IMG/VR virus record: IMGVR_UViG_3300021083_000123
Coordinates: 1 to 38,792 of that record
Reading direction: 5' to 3' (one strand)
Origin: a virus
Length of the DNA: 38,792 nucleotides
The notes below the pieces were generated by a model that was not told the DNA's origin, did no database searches, and was given only the letters and a program-made list of their open reading frames with translations. Positions 1 through 6,676 of this stretch are shown here, in pieces (the first letter of the stretch is position 1; every line of letters begins with the position of its first letter). Made by a program: the position numbers and the translations under genes.

Positions 1-367
1 CATCCATTATATCATTCCAATAATTAAGATTATAAACAACTCGACTATATTTTCCAAGATTACCTTTGAACATTCTAATTATGAGTGATGTTGTATGATC
101 TGTGTTATCTTGCATTAAATTTAGTATATCAGTATTTTTAGTAGGGTAATTTGTTCTGCCACATCTTTCACGAACATTATCCCAATTAAATGGCATTTCT
201 CCTGTTTTTCTTTGTGCAGGAGTCATTAAAATTATTTGTGTAGCGATTTCAATTATTACTTCATTTATATATTTCGAACATATTCTCTCGGCTATAAACG
301 ATTTCATTTCTGGGAATCGTTTAATTAATTTATATTTTAATTGGTTTAATAACATTGCGTTGTCCAT
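1..367 (-). CDS. Unknown protein, N-terminal 122 residues (runs off left edge)
   Basis: An open frame starts at an ATG at 367 and stays open to the window edge. The protein begins MDNAMLLNQLKYKLIKRF and is rich in Lys, Asn and Ile, with no membrane segment or motif I recognise. A TATAAT-like box lies at 382-387 on this strand, but the matching -35 is poor (TAGTAT), so its promoter is uncertain; AGCAGG upstream of the ATG could serve as ribosome binding site. It diverges from the nuclease gene across the iteron region. There is no in-frame CGG codon. The reading frame is well supported by its length without stops in an AT-rich sequence; the function is unknown. Confidence 0.7.
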   Translation of the reverse strand, partial: MDNAMLLNQLKYKLIKRFPEMKSFIAERICSKYINEVIIEIATQIILMTPAQRKTGEMPFNWDNVRERCGRTNYPTKNTDILNLMQDNTDHTTSLIIRMFKGNLGKYSRVVYNLNYWNDIMD

Positions 368-533
368 TTATTTACCTGCTCATTATAACATAATTTATTA
401 AGAAATACTACAGATATTTTTTTAAAAATATAAATATTTTTATTTTCTTTTTACTAATAGGATATATAATATATAATAAATATAGATTATATATAGGTAC
501 TCGTCTGATTCCTTTTGGTGGTTTCCAAGCGAA

Positions 534-639
534 AAACCATGGTTTTCTGCCATTGTATCTGATTCCTTTTGACTGATTTCTGCCATTGTATCTGATTCCT
601 TTTGTATCTGATTCCTTTTGATTAAAAACCGTGGTTTTT
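534..639. repeat. Two related short palindromes inside the iteron array
   Basis: AAAAACCATGGTTTT (534-548) and AAAAACCGTGGTTTTT (624-639) are near-perfect inverted repeats that differ at the central base. They could be operators or cruciform-forming elements. No function can be assigned. Confidence 0.5.
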
Positions 640-661
640 GTCGTTGTATCTGATTCCTTTT

Positions 662-697
662 GAAGAAAGTCGGCGTCGTGTATCTGATTCCTTTTGG
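662..697 (+). repeat. 36-bp direct repeat, copy 1
   Basis: The block starts GAAGAAAGTCGGCGTC and ends with an iteron. It is identical to 736-771, so an iteron together with its flank has been duplicated. Confidence 0.9.
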
Positions 698-735
698 TAA
701 CCTATATCTGATTCCTTTTATACGCACTAATTTCC

Positions 736-771
736 GAAGAAAGTCGGCGTCGTGTATCTGATTCCTTTTGG
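736..771 (+). repeat. 36-bp direct repeat, copy 2
   Basis: Identical to 662-697. It lies just upstream of the late-type promoter of the nuclease gene. Confidence 0.9.
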
Positions 772-792
772 TTTTATGACCATTTCTGAACA

Positions 793-800
793 GATAAATA
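793..800 (+). promoter_or_regulatory. Late-type promoter box GATAAATA for the nuclease gene
   Basis: The box resembles the T4 late -10 element TATAAATA that is read through the gp55 sigma factor. It sits 26 bases before the ATG at 826, and the ribosome binding site TAAGGA (811-816) lies in between. The same box precedes virion genes in this window. Confidence 0.6.
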
Positions 801-825
801 CTAATACAATTAAGGAAAATAAGAA

Positions 826-1357
826 ATGCCAAGCCCAAGTAAGAGTAAACGGCAATCGTTTTGAACGTGAAATTGCTGAATTTTTAAGCAAAACATTTGA
901 CGCTTCTTTTTTAAGAATTCCGTCAAGCCGGTGCATTTGTTCGGTGGAAAAAATAATATACGAAAAGCCTTACTTGATGATGCGCAAATCCAGAGTAAGA
1001 AGGGAGATATCCACCCACCAGATAATTGGAAATATTTTAATGTCGAATGCAAATCTTATCGGTGCATTTCCGTATCATCAATTATTTACTGGAGAAGTAA
1101 AACTATTAGATAAGTGGATAGAACAAGTTAAAGAAACCTGTAATACTGGAGATCTGAATATTATTTTTATAAAAATCAATAATCAAGGGAAGTGGGTCTT
1201 ATATGAGGATGCTAATTTATTTACAACTAAAATTTCTATTAATTATAAAGATTGGATATTTACAAGCTGGGATGATTTTTGGAATCATCCCAGCAATATA
1301 GATAATATGAAAAAATATGCTACGGAATCGGTTGACAAATTTCCTCAAACGATTTAA
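826..1357 (+). CDS. PD-(D/E)XK nuclease, probable Holliday-junction-resolvase-like, with four +1 CGG shift sites
   Basis: Read conventionally the gene is in pieces. Skipping one C at 850, 929, 942 and 1060 gives one continuous 175-residue protein ending at 1357. It starts MPSPSKSKGNRFEREIAEF, then has SSGAFVGGKNN around residues 33-43, GDIHPP at 59-64 and VECKSY at 72-77. This is the layout of small phage PD-(D/E)XK nucleases: Glu13 or Glu15 in the first helix, Asp60, and Glu73-x-Lys75. The start at 826 is chosen because it has TAAGGA ten bases upstream and gives the typical basic start followed by G-RFERE. A late-type box precedes it, as would suit a resolving nuclease acting before packaging. 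Its 3' end overlaps the convergent gene by 38 bases. Nuclease identity is family knowledge; junction resolution is inferred. Confidence 0.8.
850..853 (+). other. +1 shift site CGGC (nuclease site 1)
   Basis: AAA-C-GGC-AAT. Skipping the C at 850 makes Gly9 of GNRFERE. Without the shift translation stops after four codons (CGG CAA TCG TTT TGA). Confidence 0.75.
929..932 (+). other. +1 shift site CGGT (nuclease site 2)
   Basis: AGC-C-GGT-GCA. Skipping the C at 929 makes Gly35 in SSGAFVGG. Confidence 0.8.
942..945 (+). other. +1 shift site CGGT (nuclease site 3)
   Basis: GTT-C-GGT-GGA. Skipping the C at 942 makes Gly39, four codons after site 2, and enters the frame that holds the catalytic Asp and ECK. 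Confidence 0.8.
1060..1063 (+). other. +1 shift site CGGT (nuclease site 4)
   Basis: TAT-C-GGT-GCA. Skipping the C at 1060 makes Gly78 directly after the VECKSY motif and joins the C-terminal 98 residues. Confidence 0.8.
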
Positions 1358-1855
1358 CTTCGTGACTCCACCAATTTATCTTACATTTATTTTTTCTTCT
1401 TGGTGTGCCATCTAGTTCGAAAGGTATTTCTATATTACTTGTCTTGGGGATATGAGCATATGAAGAGTATGGAATAAAGAAATAATAAAATTTATTATAT
1501 TTTCTCTCAAAACACATAACTCTAAGATATCCTTTTTTATTATGAATATTAGTGACTGGTGCTGCATAATGTTTACCATAACCGGCAAGTTCTCACTGTT
1601 ATGCTTTTTGCATCTGATAAATCACTGAAATCTTTACCCATAGTCGGCGTTCGAACTAAGCCGGCCAGCCTTTGCTATCGATCTCTCTAACAATCCACCA
1701 ATAGTAATAACACCATCATCTACAAATTTTCTTGCAACTTCTGTGGCTAATGGTATTTTACTATATAATGGATAAGCCTTTGGCCATAATTCATTAAAAA
1801 ACGGCATTGCTAATTCTGGATTCTCACTTGAGTTAAATTCTTTTTCAGTAGTCAT
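1320..1855 (-). CDS. Unknown 177-residue protein with two +1 CGG shift sites
   Basis: The start is the ATG at 1855. Skipping a C at 1663 and another at 1584 joins three open segments into 177 residues ending at 1320. Recognisable stretches are MTTEKEFNSSENPEL at the start, the block DFSDLSDAKSITVRT at residues 75-89, NIHNKKGYLRV in the middle and an aromatic FYYFFIPYSSY segment. The mix of Asp, Arg and Lys around the central strands would suit a nuclease or DNA-binding fold, but I do not recognise the family. It is the last gene of the leftward gp55-gp47-gp46 operon, 17 bases after gp46, and overlaps the convergent nuclease gene at its 3' end. That the three segments are one protein is supported by exact codon phase across both sites and by the same C-GGY signature. 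Confidence 0.65.
1581..1584 (-). other. +1 shift site CGGT (unknown gene, site 2)
   Basis: TGC-C-GGT-TAT in the sense of the gene. Skipping the C at 1584 makes Gly91. Without the shift the frame ends CGG TTA TGG TAA. Confidence 0.75.
1660..1663 (-). other. +1 shift site CGGC (unknown gene, site 1)
   Basis: GGC-C-GGC-TTA in the sense of the gene. Skipping the C at 1663 makes Gly65 of AGGLVRTP. The unshifted frame stops nine codons after the CGG. Confidence 0.75.
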
Positions 1856-1872
1856 AATTTTTATTTTATAAG

Positions 1873-3647
1873 TTAACCTTCGTCAAACAATTCTAATGAA
1901 GTATATCCATTAGATTTTATTACCTTTAATACATTAGTTACTCTTCCCATTAATTCATCTCGGTGCGACACCAAATAAATATTTCTTTTATTTTCCCTTG
2001 ACATTTTCTTTAATATAGAAAGGGCATTTTCTACGCCGCTTGAATCTAATCCTTGATCTAAAATTTCATCTAAAAACAATAGGTTAATTTTATCATATAA
2101 GCTTTCATACACATCTCTGAATGACCAAGATAAAGATAAAATAAGCCTTGTTCTTTCACCACGACTTAAATTATCAAAATCAAACTCTTTCCCATATAAT
2201 GATATTTCGACCTCTAGATCAGATTTAAATTTTACTAAATGAGGCAAACCCATTTTTTCTAAATAGTGAGCAAGTCTATGGTTCAGATATGACAAATTTT
2301 GATCTATGATTTTCTTTCTTATAAAACTATCTTTATTAGTTAATAATTTCAATAAGAATTCTTGATGGTCCTTAAGATTAACCAATTCATTAGTTTTAGT
2401 TAAATCAATTTCTTGCAGGCCATGATTTTTTAAACTTTCAATTTGTTCAATATATGGATTTACACTATCTAATTCTTTTTCTAATGAATTAGCCATTGTA
2501 TCTAATGTAGATTTGTGATTATACGCGTCATCTACAATTTTGTAAAATGTTTCCGGCATATCCGGCATATTATCTTTTATAGAATCACTAGTATCAGTAA
2601 GTTCTATTTGTTTAATATATTTTTCTTCTAATTTTAAAGATAATTCATTAATTTGTCTCTGATATTCATCGTGAACATTAGTATGTGTTTCTTTATCCAT
2701 ATCTTGTTTACAAATCGGACAAATACTATCTGAAGTTATGGCTAGATGACTTTTTAATTGATTAATTTGCTTATCATAGTTTTTTATTTCCTGCGATACG
2801 TTTTTTAATTCTGATGTTAATGAATTATATTCAGCATATACTTCTGATATTTCTTTTTTAATTTTATGTAATTCAATTTCCTCATCAATATTAACTTCTA
2901 ATAGTTTTGTAATATGCTGCTGGATTACATTTAATTTATCATTATGTTGTCTTTCCCAAACAATTGATTTGAGTTCAATTGATTTTATACTCTCTTTGAT
3001 TCTCTTATTTGCTTCAGTTACGGCTGTAATTCGAAATTCTTCTTGTTTTAATTCTTCTTTTACTTTTTTAATTTCTTCTTTTAATTTTTCGGCCTTTTCT
3101 GAAAGTTTAGTAATTCCTAACAATTGCTCAATAATAATTCGTTGATCATTAGTCTTCAATGATAAAAATGGTTCTACATAAGTATTCAACGCAAGAATAT
3201 GCTTGAACATATCGTGAGATATACCTATCGATCTTTCAATTTCTTCCTGCGTGTGTCTTCCTTCGCCTTGTGATTCATCATCGGAACTACCAGCATCTTT
3301 TTCAATACCATTTTTGATATATTTAAAAATATTAGGTTTTCTGCCTCTTTCGATTTTGTAATCAATTCCATCTTTTTCAAAATCTATGGTAACAATCATA
3401 TTCTTTAAATTTGATTTATTAACTAAATTATCTTTTCGAATAGAAGTTAATGGCTTTCCATATAATGCATATGATAGCCCATTTAATATAGATGTTTTAC
3501 CAACGCCGATTTCTATTATCGTTACCGCCCTAAGTCTAGATTTTCGCCTAATACTAAGACTAAATCATCCATATTAAAATCTAAAGATTGAGTGATTGCA
3601 CCTACGCTCATGAAATTTTTTAATGTTAAATTTTTGATTCTTAGCAT
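1873..3647 (-). CDS. 46: gp46-like recombination nuclease ATPase subunit (SbcC/Rad50 family), two +1 CGG shift sites
   Basis: With gp47 this forms the Mre11-Rad50-type complex that resects DNA ends for recombination-dependent replication. Translation starts at the ATG at 3647, directly abutting the gp47 stop. The conventional frame ends after 41 codons (CGG TAA). Skipping the C at 3527 and at 3508 restores 590 residues; T4 gp46 has 560. The restored N-terminus holds MSVG, GENLDLGGNDNRN and the Walker A segment NGVGKTS (Gly47, Gly49, Lys50, Thr51), so both shifts fall in or beside the ATP-binding loop. Next come long coiled coils with a zinc hook CPIC (about residues 309-312), then the ABC signature LSRGERTRL and a Walker B-like LLFLDEILDQGLD. 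Without the shifts the downstream 508-residue frame lacks Walker A and should be inactive as an ATPase. Confidence 0.9.
3505..3508 (-). other. +1 shift site CGGC inside gp46 Walker A
   Basis: AAT-C-GGC-GTT-GGT-AAA in the sense of the gene. Skipping the C at 3508 makes Gly47 of NGVGKT, a glycine expected in the P-loop. Confidence 0.85.
3524..3527 (-). other. +1 shift site CGGT in gp46 N-terminus
   Basis: GGG-C-GGT-AAC in the sense of the gene. Skipping the C at 3527 makes Gly41 in GENLDLGG. Without the shift CGG is followed at once by TAA. Confidence 0.85.
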
Positions 3648-4664
3648 TCAAAGTCCTTGATAGATTTTAATGAGTTTATTTGTGTCAAAAGTTGCTGAGT
3701 CTAATGTCTTCATACCAGCAAATACAATTTGGTCAACTGATAAAAATTCAATATCGCCATTGAATTCAGACACCCATTCTTCTTCATTTTGATGTAATAA
3801 TTTAAATTCTCGAATATCATAATTTTCTAAATACGTATCTCGAATAAATGATGCATCTTCATAGACGACTCCCGGGTCTAGAATAACTTGTAAATATGTT
3901 TTTGGTTTAAGATACAATTCTGGGTTGGTAGATAATGCTGATAAATTTATTGATATATAACGAGGCCCATCTTCGTAATTTAAATATTCCGGCTCTTTAT
4001 CCCATTCAAGATACATTGCACCTCTATCAAAATCCCATACATCAGAGTAATTATGCCCAAATGGATTTCCTATATAATGAATATTATTTTGAATTTGACG
4101 TTTATGAAAATGCCCTGAAAAAACATACTCAATATCTTTATTAAAATATGTCTTATTTAATCCACCGTGATCTGGCATTTCAACCATAGCATTCATTTTG
4201 AAACCTGGTAACTCAAAATGCCCAAACATATATTTAGATTTTATATTTGATACTACTTTCCATTCCTCTTCAATTAACCATGGAATCAATGCGACATTTT
4301 TATCCACATATGGTTTATCAATGAAGATAATATTAGGAAACAATGTCGCAAATTTAGTAGATGTGACATCTCTACTCTCCCTCCAATAAAGATCGTGATT
4401 ACCTAATATAAAATAAATTTTCTTAAAAGAATTATTTAGTGTAGAAAGAAATTTGATACTATATTCAAGAGTATGCGCATTAAGTTGATTTCGGTGATGA
4501 TGAAAATCTCCCATTGTGATGCAAGTATCGACATCTCTTTTCTTAGCTTCTCTTATAAACCATTCAAGATAATCCAAACAGTCCTGATTGTGTAATTTTG
4601 AATTATTCTTAGCTCCAAGGTGTAAATCAGTAAACACCATAGCCTTTGTAAATAAATTAGACAT
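3648..4664 (-). CDS. 47: gp47-like recombination nuclease subunit (SbcD/Mre11 family)
   Basis: This is the phosphoesterase partner of gp46. Its 338 residues closely match T4 gp47 (339). The metallophosphatase motifs are in order: Asp13-x-His15 in FTDLHLG, MGDFHHHRN around 51-59 with Asp53, GNHD at 88-91, an FGHF segment near 148 and GHFH at 184-187. It lies between gp55 and gp46 in the leftward operon. Its stop and the gp46 start are contiguous (TGAATG), which suggests translational coupling. The gene is intact, with no in-frame CGG, in contrast to both neighbours. Confidence 0.92.
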   Translation of the reverse strand: MSNLFTKAMVFTDLHLGAKNNSKLHNQDCLDYLEWFIREAKKRDVDTCITMGDFHHHRNQLNAHTLEYSIKFLSTLNNSFKKIYFILGNHDLYWRESRDVTSTKFATLFPNIIFIDKPYVDKNVALIPWLIEEEWKVVSNIKSKYMFGHFELPGFKMNAMVEMPDHGGLNKTYFNKDIEYVFSGHFHKRQIQNNIHYIGNPFGHNYSDVWDFDRGAMYLEWDKEPEYLNYEDGPRYISINLSALSTNPELYLKPKTYLQVILDPGVVYEDASFIRDTYLENYDIREFKLLHQNEEEWVSEFNGDIEFLSVDQIVFAGMKTLDSATFDTNKLIKIYQGL

Positions 4665-4672
4665 TATATTGA

Positions 4673-5592
4673 TTATTCTTCACTTGTAGTTTCTTTTGAT
4701 AATTCAACTTCTTCTCTCATTAGCCTAATTTCATTTTCTAAATCCAATTGACGTGAAAATGAAGGTAAAGACCCAGAATTAATTAGTAAATCATCTCTGA
4801 GATCTTGATTTTTCTTTTCAATGTTAAATACTCGAGTAAAGCTATTTGATATAATCATAGTGTAATATGAAAACGGATTATCACTTCGATACTCATCAAA
4901 TTGTAATCCTATTTGTGCCAATTGAAGTAATGCCTGACCTTGCATTTCACCAATATAAGTATAGCCGGCGCCAATTGGCTCTCTGCGCGTATTTGTTCAC
5001 CATTAGAATGAACATTTGTGCCAATTTATTAGTGATAGATCCGTGTATTATACAATATTTTCCATTCTTTTGATGAGAAGCGCCAACCTCTTTTAATTGA
5101 TTATTTTCAATTATAAAATGTTTATATGGAAGAAAATTAAGTTTAGCATACCTATCAGCTTCACTTTTGGGATTTTTTTTACGATCAGGCGCTAATGGAA
5201 TGTGTTCGAATGTAATTACTCGAAAAACTAAATCAGTTACTGGTATTGTTTTTGGATCAACTTTAAACTCTGCCAACTTAGGTCTGTTTAATTTTGAAGT
5301 TGATTTTGCTAATGCTAATTCGTATTCAATTGAAGCTAATCTATTAGATCGATTTATCTGAGCCTGTTCGATATTTGACGGTATGTATTTTTGAATTTCT
5401 TCACCGTTCTACTAGAATTAATTTATACTCACCTTCTTTATAAATTAATTCTTTGCTATCAACAATAATATCATAGTCTTGATATTTTGGTTCTAGATAT
5501 TCACTAAAAGAATTTTTACTTTTATGAATTTCCTTTAACATATCGACATTATTAAGATAATTCACTTTCTTAGGTTGTGATATTTTTGCCAT
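4673..5592 (-). CDS. 55: gp55-like late transcription sigma factor with two +1 CGG shift sites
   Basis: Skipping the C at 5406 and at 4967 joins three frames into 305 residues. The N-terminus KKVNYLNNVDMLKEIHKS resembles the start of T4-type gp55 (YNYVNNKELLQAI). The region after the second shift, WRGYTYIGEMQGQALLQLA followed by NPFSYYTMIISNSF, matches the sigma-2-like core of gp55 (SGYT...EMIADGI...NPHAYITQACFNAF). The protein is longer than T4 gp55 (185 residues), mainly through a middle segment around residues 70-170. It is first in the leftward operon behind a consensus sigma70 promoter and an AAGGAG site, as expected for a regulator made early. Its presumed targets, the GATAAATA boxes, occur in this window. 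The identity rests on two motif blocks and context. Confidence 0.8.
4964..4967 (-). other. +1 shift site CGGC (gp55 site 2)
   Basis: CGC-C-GGC-TAT in the sense of the gene. Skipping the C at 4967 makes Gly209 of RGYTYIGEM. The preceding codon is CGC (Arg), so only CGG, not CGN in general, marks the shift. Confidence 0.85.
5403..5406 (-). other. +1 shift site CGGT (gp55 site 1)
   Basis: GAA-C-GGT-GAA in the sense of the gene. Skipping the C at 5406 makes Gly63 of LVEGEEIQKY. Without the shift CGG is followed directly by TGA. Confidence 0.8.
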
Positions 5593-5596
5593 ATTT

Positions 5597-5602
5597 CTCC
5601 TT
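5597..5602 (-). promoter_or_regulatory. Consensus ribosome binding site AAGGAG for gp55
   Basis: AAGGAG lies four bases before the ATG at 5592 and fixes the start. It is among the strongest ribosome binding sites in the window. Confidence 0.85.
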
Positions 5603-5615
5603 TACATATTTATTG

Positions 5616-5644
5616 ATTATAACATCTTTCACTTAGGATGTCAA
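5616..5644 (-). promoter_or_regulatory. Perfect sigma70 promoter for the gp55-gp47-gp46 operon
   Basis: TTGACA (5644-5639), a 17-base spacer and TATAAT (5621-5616) match the bacterial consensus at all twelve positions. It reads leftward into gp55, so host RNA polymerase should transcribe this operon early. Confidence 0.92.
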
Positions 5645-5671
5645 TTTTTAAATAAACCTTAATTTTTCATT

Positions 5672-5679
5672 GATAAATA
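5672..5679 (+). promoter_or_regulatory. Late-type promoter box GATAAATA before the virion cluster
   Basis: The box lies 27 bases before the ATG at 5699, with GGAG at 5688-5691 in between. It faces away from the sigma70 promoter of gp55, so the early and late units diverge here. Confidence 0.7.
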
Positions 5680-5698
5680 ATAGATATGGAGATCTATT

Positions 5699-6379
5699 AT
5701 GTCGCAAATTGATTATCGAGCCAGGCTCACAGCTAAAGGTGGTGCTGCTGGTATTCCTGCCTTACTCGGCCCCAATACGGCAAATAATATCCTGAGTCCT
5801 CTGTTCGCAACAAGTGGTGTTCTATTTCCTTATACTCCATCAGTTAGCACTGGTAGTGAAGCAATTTATGAACCATATACATTTACACATTCAATTTATG
5901 GATATAATGCATACGTTCGATCACAACCGCAATCATTAAAAATTGATGCAGAATTTACCGCACAAACTATACCAGAAGCATATTATCTTCTAGCAGTATT
6001 ACATTTTTTCAGAGTAGTCACCAAATCATATTTTGGTGCCCAGACATATCAAGAATCTGGAACACCACCACCTGTATTGCTTTTTAATTATTTAGGCTCG
6101 AGTTTATTTAATAATGTTCCTGTAATTATACAAAAATTCAGTTACAATTTAGATGCAACAGTTGATTATGTTCCTGTAAATACACAAGCGTTCACAATTG
6201 CTAATATAACTGGTGTAAGTCCGGCCGGTGTTACAAAAAATCCAGGCTGGACATATGTGCCTACCCACATTACAGTTAGTATAGAAATGGATACCCAATA
6301 CACTCCTGTCGCATTAAGAGATACATTTAATTTAAATACATTTCGCACTGGACAATCACTCGATCAAGGATGGATTTAA
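5699..6379 (+). CDS. Baseplate/tail protein, tail-tube-cap (gp48/gp54-like) candidate
   Basis: The protein has 226 residues and no transmembrane segment. Its central part (FTHSIYGYNAYVRSQPQSL, then IDAEFTAQT, YYLLAVLHFFRV, GTPPPVLLFNYLG and NNVPVIIQKFSYNL) is the pattern of a virion family in large myophages that I associate with the tail-tube-initiator region of the baseplate. The C-terminus again has beta-type sequence (THITVSIEMDTQYTP). It is first in the late rightward cluster, directly behind a late-type promoter, and three bases before the gp53 homologue. The gp48/gp54 assignment is inferred from position and fold-like pattern; that it is a virion protein is more certain. Confidence 0.6.
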   Translation: MSQIDYRARLTAKGGAAGIPALLGPNTANNILSPLFATSGVLFPYTPSVSTGSEAIYEPYTFTHSIYGYNAYVRSQPQSLKIDAEFTAQTIPEAYYLLAVLHFFRVVTKSYFGAQTYQESGTPPPVLLFNYLGSSLFNNVPVIIQKFSYNLDATVDYVPVNTQAFTIANITGVSPAGVTKNPGWTYVPTHITVSIEMDTQYTPVALRDTFNLNTFRTGQSLDQGWI

Positions 6380-6382
6380 TTC

Positions 6383-6676
6383 ATGGCAACTACTTTTAAA
6401 GATACAAGTCAATATCTACTAACCCCTATTAAAAATTGGTATTTAGATATATGGGTTCCAAGAACGGTTCCATCGAGTCCATATGATGCCTTATTTATCA
6501 TTCCACCATCTATGAATTTAAGACCGGACAAATTAAGTTACCAACAATATGGAACACCCGGACTATGGTGGGTATTCGCTGTAAGAAACCCAGATTTATT
6601 GCCAGATCCTATAAATGATTTTGTAGCAGGACTACAAATATATTTACCAACTAATATTTTACAAGCTCAGACCTAA
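6383..6676 (+). CDS. 53: gp53-like baseplate wedge protein
   Basis: This 97-residue protein shows the gp53 signature: DIWVPRTVP near the start, DALFIIPPSMNLRPDKLSY, then YGTPGLWWVFAVRNPDLLPD and INDFVAGLQIYLPTN. T4 gp53 has a corresponding 'rydllA...YGd..LWWv...rN...dPi.D...G..i.iP' block, which anchors the wedge. At 97 residues it is half the T4 length and keeps only this core. Its last base overlaps the start of the next gene (TAATG), so the two are probably translationally coupled. Confidence 0.85.
   Translation: MATTFKDTSQYLLTPIKNWYLDIWVPRTVPSSPYDALFIIPPSMNLRPDKLSYQQYGTPGLWWVFAVRNPDLLPDPINDFVAGLQIYLPTNILQAQT

Larger units (their letters stand above)
504..770. repeat. Eight-copy iteron array, core TCTGATTCCTTTTG
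   Basis: Copies begin at 504, 558, 591, 607, 649, 683, 707 and 757, all in the same orientation. Most are preceded by GTA. The copy at 707 ends in TTTTA instead of TTTTG. Spacings between starts are 54, 33, 16, 42, 34, 24 and 50 bases, so this is not a CRISPR array. Direct iterons of this kind usually bind a protein. Confidence 0.9.
370..825. other. Divergent intergenic region with iterons: candidate origin or control region
   Basis: This is the only stretch of more than 300 bases without a convincing gene. It lies between two divergent genes. Its left part (about 390-495) is very AT-rich, and its right part holds eight iterons, two copies of a 36-bp repeat and two related palindromes. An AT-rich tract beside iterons is the usual layout of a replication origin or a multi-site operator. 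A leftward frame across it is open, but its translation only repeats the iteron in three frames (KESDT, KRNQI, KGIRY), so I treat it as non-coding. Function is inferred. Confidence 0.5.

Noticed and set aside
504-771. CRISPR array
   Set aside because: Repeats are 14 bases long and the gaps between them vary from 2 to 40 bases, partly duplicated themselves; no cas genes are present.
440-838. Leftward open frame across the iteron region
   Set aside because: Its translation only repeats the iteron in all three frames (KESDT, KRNQI, KGIRY); it overlaps the divergent gene start and has no family look.
1873-3647. Intein or intron interrupting gp46
   Set aside because: The disruption is one base at each of two sites 19 bases apart; no inserted element is present.
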